Of a DNA stretch of 64,000 nt, positions 59,570 to 64,000 are shown one piece after another (within the stretch, counting starts at the first letter, position 1; every line of letters starts with the position of its first letter). The position numbers and the translations under genes are program-made. The stretch is from CAVUDO01 sp963740255 (GTDB taxonomy: Bacteria > Actinomycetota > Actinomycetes > Mycobacteriales > Cryptosporangiaceae): assembly GCA_963740255.1 (NCBI GenBank), contig CAVUDO010000006.1:186001-250000 (forward strand), in the 5' to 3' direction. The notes below the pieces were generated by a model. That model was not told the DNA's origin, searched no databases, and saw only the letters and a list, made by a program, of their open reading frames with translations.

Positions 59570-61323
59570 ACCCGGGCCTGGTCGGGGACAGCCGGTGCCG
59601 CGGTCCAGGTGATCGGCGGTCCGATCGCCAACCTCCGCAGCCACACCTCGGCGGCCAGCACCGGCTCAAAGTCGGCGAAGGCGACCGGCAGGCCAGCGCT
59701 GGCCAACTCCAACGTCGCCCGCAGACCCGCTGGATCGACCAAGCCAAGCGCGGCGAGGCGCCCGCCGGCCAGGTCCAATACCGCGTCGAGGTGGACGCGC
59801 AGCCCCCGGTAGTGGTCGGCGTCGAAGCTGCCTTTCGTGCCACGGCCGGCGATCACGGCAGGTAGGAGGTCCGCGACGGATGCGGCAAGCAACGGCTTGT
59901 AGGAACGCGGCGACCCACGCCGCCACGCGGGCACGCCGAGGACCGTGTCGACAACCTGCGCGTCGAGCAGGGGGTTGTGCAGCCGCACACCGCACCACTC
60001 GGCCAGTTGCACGTCAGCGCGGGCCGTCCGAGCCACCGATCGGATTTCGTTCATGGTCGCCAGACCAGCCGTGTCAAGACCCGGCAGGCTCGGCCTAGAC
60101 GTTGCCTCGCGGGCCAGTTCCCGGGCCAGCGGTGTTGCCCATCCCGACGCGGGGAGGTCATCGGACGCATAGGACGACCAGCGCGGCTGCCGGCGACGCC
60201 AGAGCCCAGCCGAGAGCGCGGCGGCGAGGATCGGCCACGGGCTCACCTGGCGCAGCCGAGCCCAACCCTGAACGTCGCGCGCCAGGCGTGCGAGGCGGCC
60301 CGCACGCAACAGGTCGGCGAGGTACTGCGGTGGCAGGCAGAACAGGGTGTCCCCACCGTCACCGGTCAGGTGGCAGTCGCTTCGGTGTTCGGCCAGGAGC
60401 CGGTACTGGGCGCTCAGGCGTGCGTAGGTGAGGGTCGAGGGGGCAGGCTCGTCGGTGACCGGCACTCGGTCCAACCCCGCGTATGGGACGTGGTCCCCGT
60501 TCAGAGGAAGCAGAACATGTTCGATATCGGCCCGGCCGGCGGTCGCGGCGCGGGCGTAGTCAAGGTCTCCGCCCGCGTCGATGCCGGCCGGATGGACGGT
60601 GACGGCGACGACCGGCCTGCTCGCGGCGGCCAGTAAACACAACGACGTGGAGTCCAGCCCTCCGCTGCAATCGGCCGTGGGCCGCTCCGACGCTCCCACG
60701 CGCACCGTGACCGCACTGTCCAATGCCGCACGCAGCCGGGCCGGGGCCTCACGGTGCGAAATCGGGTCGGACCGCCACACCGGCCCGAGAAGTGGTCGAC
60801 GGCCCGGCCGCAACGTCAGCCGCTGTCCCGCCGGTACGAACGCAACCCCCTTGAATGCCGACCGGCCGGTACCGCCGGCCGCCGCTGGGGTAAGCAGGTT
60901 CGTCGCCAACCAAACCGGGTCCACCTCGCCGCCTGCAAGCGGAGCCAACGCGCGGGAGGCGGACGCCCACACCGTCCCCATACCGGCCGACCCGGCGACG
61001 CTGACCATGTAGATCGGGCTGCTACCAGCAGGATCGGTGAGGATCGTCGTGGCGCCCCCGGCCGACCGAACGACGGTGTAGCTGCCAGGCCACGCGAGCG
61101 CCACGGAGTCGGGGAGTCCATCGAGTAGCGCGGCGACTTCCGCACCGGTGGCTCCACACGGCCCGATCACGGCTACCCAGCAGTTCGCGTCACCGGCCAG
61201 CTTGACCTCCGCGCCCGGCCATTCACCGACCAGCCACAAGGGAGCCGGCCCGCCCTGGCAAAGGCGACCGCCTACCGGCATCAACCTCGCCGCATCGGTC
61301 ACGGAGCCGCCGAACCAGCGCAT
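59566..61323 (-). CDS. lasso peptide macrolactam synthetase (C, asparagine synthase-like)
   Basis: ATP-dependent cyclase of 585 residues starting MRWFGGS. It activates the ring Asp side chain as an adenylate and couples it to Gly1. The N-terminal glutaminase-like half lacks the Cys2 nucleophile of asparagine synthetases, as usual in lasso cyclases. The PPi-loop is SGGLDSTS at 220-227; LTGDGGDTLF and NEIRSVARTARADVQLAEWCGVRLHNPLLD match the synthase half. ATG 61323 is chosen as the usual opening; an in-frame ATG lies at 61335. Second gene of the operon. Confidence 0.95.
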   Translation of the reverse strand: MRWFGGSVTDAARLMPVGGRLCQGGPAPLWLVGEWPGAEVKLAGDANCWVAVIGPCGATGAEVAALLDGLPDSVALAWPGSYTVVRSAGGATTILTDPAGSSPIYMVSVAGSAGMGTVWASASRALAPLAGGEVDPVWLATNLLTPAAAGGTGRSAFKGVAFVPAGQRLTLRPGRRPLLGPVWRSDPISHREAPARLRAALDSAVTVRVGASERPTADCSGGLDSTSLCLLAAASRPVVAVTVHPAGIDAGGDLDYARAATAGRADIEHVLLPLNGDHVPYAGLDRVPVTDEPAPSTLTYARLSAQYRLLAEHRSDCHLTGDGGDTLFCLPPQYLADLLRAGRLARLARDVQGWARLRQVSPWPILAAALSAGLWRRRQPRWSSYASDDLPASGWATPLARELAREATSRPSLPGLDTAGLATMNEIRSVARTARADVQLAEWCGVRLHNPLLDAQVVDTVLGVPAWRRGSPRSYKPLLAASVADLLPAVIAGRGTKGSFDADHYRGLRVHLDAVLDLAGGRLAALGLVDPAGLRATLELASAGLPVAFADFEPVLAAEVWLRRLAIGPPITWTAAPAVPDQARV

Positions 61324-61356
61324 CCGTCCACCCATTTCTGCCTGCCGATCGTGGGC

Positions 61357-61384
61357 GGCACCCCCGGCGGTCGCCGGGGGTGCC
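61357..61384 (-). terminator. strong hairpin between lasso precursor and cyclase genes
   Basis: GGCACCCCCGGCG (61357-61369) is perfectly complementary to 61372-61384, a 13-bp stem with a minimal loop, further supported by outer GTGG/CCAC. It lies in the 75-bp gap behind the precursor stop. No U-tract follows, so it may only partly terminate or protect the precursor mRNA, raising precursor levels over enzymes. Confidence 0.7.
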
Positions 61385-61398
61385 ACCACGAGTCGGGC

Positions 61399-61563
61399 CT
61401 ACTGGTAGGCGTAGCGCTTGTCGTCGCTGCCGCCTCCGCCACCGCCTTGCGTCCGGGTGGCCGCGTCGCCTAGAGCGACGACACCTGCCGGCCTCCGAAC
61501 AGACACCTTCGTCGGCGTGGCCGGTGCCGTTCGTGTGGTCGAATCCGTTCTAGCGCGAGCCAT
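61399..61563 (-). CDS. lasso peptide precursor (A), albusnodin-like core with polyglycine ring
   Basis: Peptide of 54 residues. Leader of 39 residues (MARARTDSTT to LGDAATRTQ) with Thr at position -2 before the cut and LGD upstream, typical of lasso leaders. Core: GGGGGGSDDKRYAYQ. Gly1 can close on Asp8 or Asp9, giving an 8- or 9-residue ring with six glycines; the tail is (D)KRYAYQ, whose Tyr12 and Tyr14 could act as plugs. Lys10 is the only lysine. ATG 61563 follows GGAGAGGAG. The core resembles albusnodin-type peptides (acidic pair, then Lys-Arg, then Ala-Tyr). Confidence 0.9.
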   Translation of the reverse strand: MARARTDSTTRTAPATPTKVSVRRPAGVVALGDAATRTQGGGGGGSDDKRYAYQ

Positions 61564-61733
61564 ACTGGCTCCTCTCCGTCGGGATGGGCTCACCAAGAGT
61601 GGCAGAGAGTCCGGACAAGTCCAGCGGTATCCCTCAACCGGTCCGACGGGTTGATTCTGTGCGGCCGTCTCGTTCAGCGAGCTACCACTCGGACTACTGC
61701 GGCGTTCGCCGCTGGAAGCCGTTCGTCGCAGAT
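61564..61733 (-). promoter_or_regulatory. promoter region of the lasso operon
   Basis: The 170 bp between the end of leuA and the precursor start must hold the operon promoter. A TTGAGG near 61636-61641 (minus strand) with a CGGACT about 18 bp downstream is a possible -35/-10 pair, but the match is weak. No clear operator is seen. Confidence 0.35.
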
Positions 61734-63521
61734 CTAGCGGTGGGCGCGGTTGGCGGCGCTGACCACGGCCTCCAGCGACGCCGTGACGATGTTGCCGTCG
61801 ATGCCGACGCCCCACAGCACCCGGTCGCCGAGCGCGCACTCCACGTACGCCGCCGCCTTGGCGTCCCCGCCGGCCGACATCGCGTGCTCGGCGTAGTCGA
61901 GCACCCGCAGGTCGATGCCGACCCCGGCCAATGCCTGGACGAACGCCGCGATCGGACCGTTGCCAGTGCCCTCCAGGGTCAGTTCCTCGCCGTCCAGCGT
62001 CACGTCCACGGAGAGCCGGTCCTGCCCGTTCGCGACGTTGCGGTGGCCGCGCAGCGCGAGGCGGCCCCAGCCCGGGCCGCCACGGCCCGGCGCCGCGTCG
62101 GCCCCGGCGCCGGCCGCCCCGCTGCCGGCCTCCCTGCCGGCCCGGCGGGTCGCCGCGTCGCCGGGCAGGTACTCGTCGAGGAACACCGACCACATCGTCT
62201 CGGGGCTCACCTCGCCGCCCGAGTCCTCGGTGAGGCGCTGGACGACCTGGGAGAACTCGATCTGCAGCCGGCGCGGCAGGTCGAGGCCGTGCTCGGTCTT
62301 CATCACGTACGCCACGCCGCCCTTGCCGGACTGCGAGTTGACCCGGATCACCGCTTCGTACGTGCGGCCGACGTCGCGAGGGTCGATCGGCAGGTACGGC
62401 ACGGCCCACGGCAGGTCGTCCACGCCCACCCCGGCCGCGTCGGCATCGGCGGCCATCGCGTCGAAGCCCTTCTTGATCGCGTCCTGGTGCGAGCCGGAGA
62501 ACGCCGTGTAGACGAGGTCGCCGCCGTACGGATGCCGTTCGCCCACCGGCAGCTGGTTGCAGTACTCGGTGGTGCGGCGGATCTCGTCGATGTCGGAGAA
62601 GTCGATCCGCGGATCGATGCCCTGGCTGAACAGGTTCATCCCCAGCGTCACCAGGCAGACGTTGCCGGTGCGCTCGCCGTTGCCGAACAGCGTGCCCTCG
62701 ATCCGGTCTGCGCCGGCCAGGTACCCCAGCTCGGCAGCGGCCACGGCCGTGCCCCGGTCGTTGTGCGGGTGCAGCGAGAGCACGACGTGGTCACGGTGCG
62801 ACAGGTGCCGGTGCATCCACTCGATCGAGTCGGCGTAGACGTTCGGGGTGGCCATCTCGACGGTCGCCGGCAGGTTCACCACCACCGGACGCTCGGCGGT
62901 CGGCTCCCAGACGGCGTTCACCGCGTTGCACACCTCGGCGGCGTACTCCAGTTCGGTGCCGGTGTAGGACTCCGGCGAGTACTCGAACCGCACGGCCGTC
63001 CCGCCCATGGTGTCGGCCAGCTTCAGGCAGAGCTGTGCGCCGTCCGTGGCGATGCCCTTGATGCCGTCGCGGTCCAGGCCGAACACCACCCGCCGCTGCA
63101 GCGTCGAGGTGGAGTTGTACAGGTGGACGATGGCGCGGTCGGCGCCGCGCACCGAGTCGAACGTCCGGGCGATCTGCTCGTCGCGGGCCTGGGTGAGCAC
63201 CTGGATCGTCACGTCGTCGGGGACCAGGTCGTCCTCGACGAGCTGGCGGACGAAGTCGAAGTCGGTCTGGCTGGCGGCCGGGAAGCCGACCTCGATCTCC
63301 TTGTAGCCCATCTTCACCAGCAGGGCGAACATCCGCCGCTTGCGGGCCGGGCTCATCGGATCGATCAGGGCCTGGTTGCCGTCCCGGAGGTCCACCGAGC
63401 ACCACAGGGGTGCCGCGGTGATCGTGCGGGCCGGCCAGGTGCGGTCGGGCAGGTCGACCGGGGCGAACGGGACGTACTTGTGCACCGGCAGGGCGGTCGG
63501 CTGCTGGGGGTGGTCGAACAT
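61734..63521 (-). CDS. leuA: 2-isopropylmalate synthase
   Basis: First enzyme of leucine synthesis, 595 residues. Catalytic TIM barrel: WCSVDLRDGNQALIDPMSPARKRRMFALLVKMGYKEIEVGFP, LSLHPHNDRGTAVAAAELGYLAGADRIEGTLFGNGERTGNV (metal-binding HxH). The C-terminal regulatory domain (LSVDVTLDGEELTLEGTGNGPIAAFVQALAGVGIDLRVLDY) gives leucine feedback. An Ala/Gly-rich insertion at residues 462-486 interrupts the linker. Start at 63521; upstream lies a leucine leader peptide and a strong hairpin. Confidence 0.95.
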   Translation of the reverse strand: MFDHPQQPTALPVHKYVPFAPVDLPDRTWPARTITAAPLWCSVDLRDGNQALIDPMSPARKRRMFALLVKMGYKEIEVGFPAASQTDFDFVRQLVEDDLVPDDVTIQVLTQARDEQIARTFDSVRGADRAIVHLYNSTSTLQRRVVFGLDRDGIKGIATDGAQLCLKLADTMGGTAVRFEYSPESYTGTELEYAAEVCNAVNAVWEPTAERPVVVNLPATVEMATPNVYADSIEWMHRHLSHRDHVVLSLHPHNDRGTAVAAAELGYLAGADRIEGTLFGNGERTGNVCLVTLGMNLFSQGIDPRIDFSDIDEIRRTTEYCNQLPVGERHPYGGDLVYTAFSGSHQDAIKKGFDAMAADADAAGVGVDDLPWAVPYLPIDPRDVGRTYEAVIRVNSQSGKGGVAYVMKTEHGLDLPRRLQIEFSQVVQRLTEDSGGEVSPETMWSVFLDEYLPGDAATRRAGREAGSGAAGAGADAAPGRGGPGWGRLALRGHRNVANGQDRLSVDVTLDGEELTLEGTGNGPIAAFVQALAGVGIDLRVLDYAEHAMSAGGDAKAAAYVECALGDRVLWGVGIDGNIVTASLEAVVSAANRAHR

Positions 63522-63576
63522 CGGCGAGAGCTCCTCGAGGGCCGTGCGAACGGAAGGCCGGCGGCAGGGTCGATCG

Positions 63577-63617
63577 CCGCGGCGGGGGAGCCAGCCTGGC
63601 GTCAGGCCCCGCCGCGG
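63577..63617 (-). promoter_or_regulatory. attenuator hairpin of leuA
   Basis: CCGCGGCGGGG (63577-63587) pairs perfectly with CCCCGCCGCGG (63607-63617). The stem overlaps the last codons and stop of the leader peptide, so ribosome position there decides whether it forms. This is a standard layout for amino-acid attenuation. Confidence 0.7.
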
Positions 63618-63646
63618 CACCCGAGGAGGAGGAACTCGTGCCGCAC
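63602..63646 (-). CDS. leuA leader peptide
   Basis: A 14-residue frame, VRHEFLLLGCRGGA, starting at GTG 63646. It has three consecutive leucine codons (CTC CTC CTC) and the G-C-R-G-G-A ending known from leader peptides ahead of actinomycete leuA. Stalling at the leucine codons when leucyl-tRNA is scarce would prevent the downstream hairpin and allow leuA transcription. Confidence 0.78.
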   Translation of the reverse strand: MRHEFLLLGCRGGA

Positions 63647-63777
63647 GGAGCCAGGCTATGTCCTCTTGTCCAGATTCGGGTAGCGGCCGTCCCGCGATGT
63701 GGACGCGACGGTCGTCGACAGCGCCGCCGCGGGACGGCGGGTGGGCAGCCCGTCCGACCAGCGCCCGACGGCTCGCG

Positions 63778-64000
63778 TCAGTTCGCGCCGACCTTGGCCG
63801 GAGCCGCGCCCCGAATCCGCAGAACGTACTCCACCAGGGCGATGAGCAGTGTCTTCGTCGAGTCCCGGCCCCGCGCGTCACAGGACACGATCGGCACGTC
63901 CGCCCCGATCGTCAGCGCCTCCCGGACGTCGTCGGTGGTGTAGCCCTGGACGCCGTCGAAGCAGTTCATGCCGACCACGTACGGCAGCGTGCGCTGCTCG
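63778..64000 (-). CDS. small GTPase/ATP-GTP-binding protein (CvnD-like), partial
   Basis: C-terminal 74 residues of a Ras-like conservon GTPase; the start lies beyond the right edge. Visible: EQRTLPYVVGMNCFDGVQGYTTDDVREALTIGADVPIVSCDARGRDSTKTLLIALVEYVLRIRG, with the G4-like NCFD guanine-specificity motif and the SCDARGRDS G5 loop. Such proteins act with a sensor kinase, a roadblock protein and a DUF742 protein, expected just outside the window. Confidence 0.88.
   Translation of the reverse strand, partial: EQRTLPYVVGMNCFDGVQGYTTDDVREALTIGADVPIVSCDARGRDSTKTLLIALVEYVLRIRGAAPAKVGAN

Noticed and set aside
61324..61389. Longer N-terminus for the lasso cyclase (upstream in-frame starts)
   Set aside because: It would run through the strong hairpin and precede the MRWFGG opening typical of these cyclases.

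Overview
The window is very GC-rich, uses many GTG starts, and packs genes with ATGA/GTGA stop-start overlaps. Together with tRNA adenosine deaminase-associated protein next to tadA, an XRE/DUF397 pair, large TPR-type XRE regulators and a Cvn-type GTPase at the right edge, this points to a filamentous actinomycete (Micromonosporales, Frankiales or Cryptosporangium-like). I cannot fix the genus from sequence alone.

Layout. 0-2.4 kb: end of an iron/thiamine-type ABC importer. 2.4-4.4 kb: UBP zinc-finger protein divergent from a Na+/H+ antiporter. 4.6-4.8 kb: tRNA-Ser(GCT) and tRNA-Arg(ACG). 4.8-5.4 kb: a toxin-antitoxin-like pair whose toxin gene is frameshifted twice. 5.6-10.2 kb: SMP-30-like protein, aldo/keto reductase, secreted esterase, CBS protein. 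10.25-11.2 kb: about 1 kb without a gene but rich in inverted repeats. 11.2-24.3 kb: frameshifted GNAT, XRE/TPR regulator, mtnA, E1-alpha dehydrogenase, frameshifted tyrA, sugar isomerase, diiron ferritin-like protein with its TetR regulator, then tadA and tRNA-Ser(CGA). 24.3-43.1 kb is accessory: several XRE regulators with small satellite genes, a truncated regulator copy, transporters, a NitT/TauT-type ABC operon with an Rrf2 regulator, HicAB, VapBC-like TA, tRNA-Ser(GGA), the SRP RNA, a truncated IS1380-type transposase and a decayed mercury-type merR locus. 43.5-46.7 kb: dnaX, ybaB/ebfC, recR. 47-54.8 kb: Uma2 nuclease, dipeptide-type ABC operon and a class II aldolase. 55-57.6 kb: membrane protein/PadR and the XRE/DUF397 pair. 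58.2-61.6 kb: a lasso-peptide cluster. 61.7-63.6 kb: leuA with a leucine leader peptide and attenuator hairpin. The right edge holds a partial GTPase.

The standout is the lasso-peptide operon on the minus strand (61563 down to 58249): precursor A, a strong GC hairpin, cyclase C, a fused RRE-leader peptidase B, and a GNAT acetyltransferase overlapping B. The predicted core GGGGGGSDDKRYAYQ carries six glycines in the ring and one lysine directly after the acidic ring residues. A GNAT in the operon and a single core lysine suggest an acetylated, albusnodin-like lasso peptide with an unusual polyglycine macrocycle. No dedicated exporter is visible.

Several genes (TA toxin, GNAT, a membrane protein, tyrA, the IS1380 transposase) show clear single-base frameshifts while the rest of each frame stays well conserved. 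They may be recent pseudogenes or residual sequencing errors; raw reads would decide.
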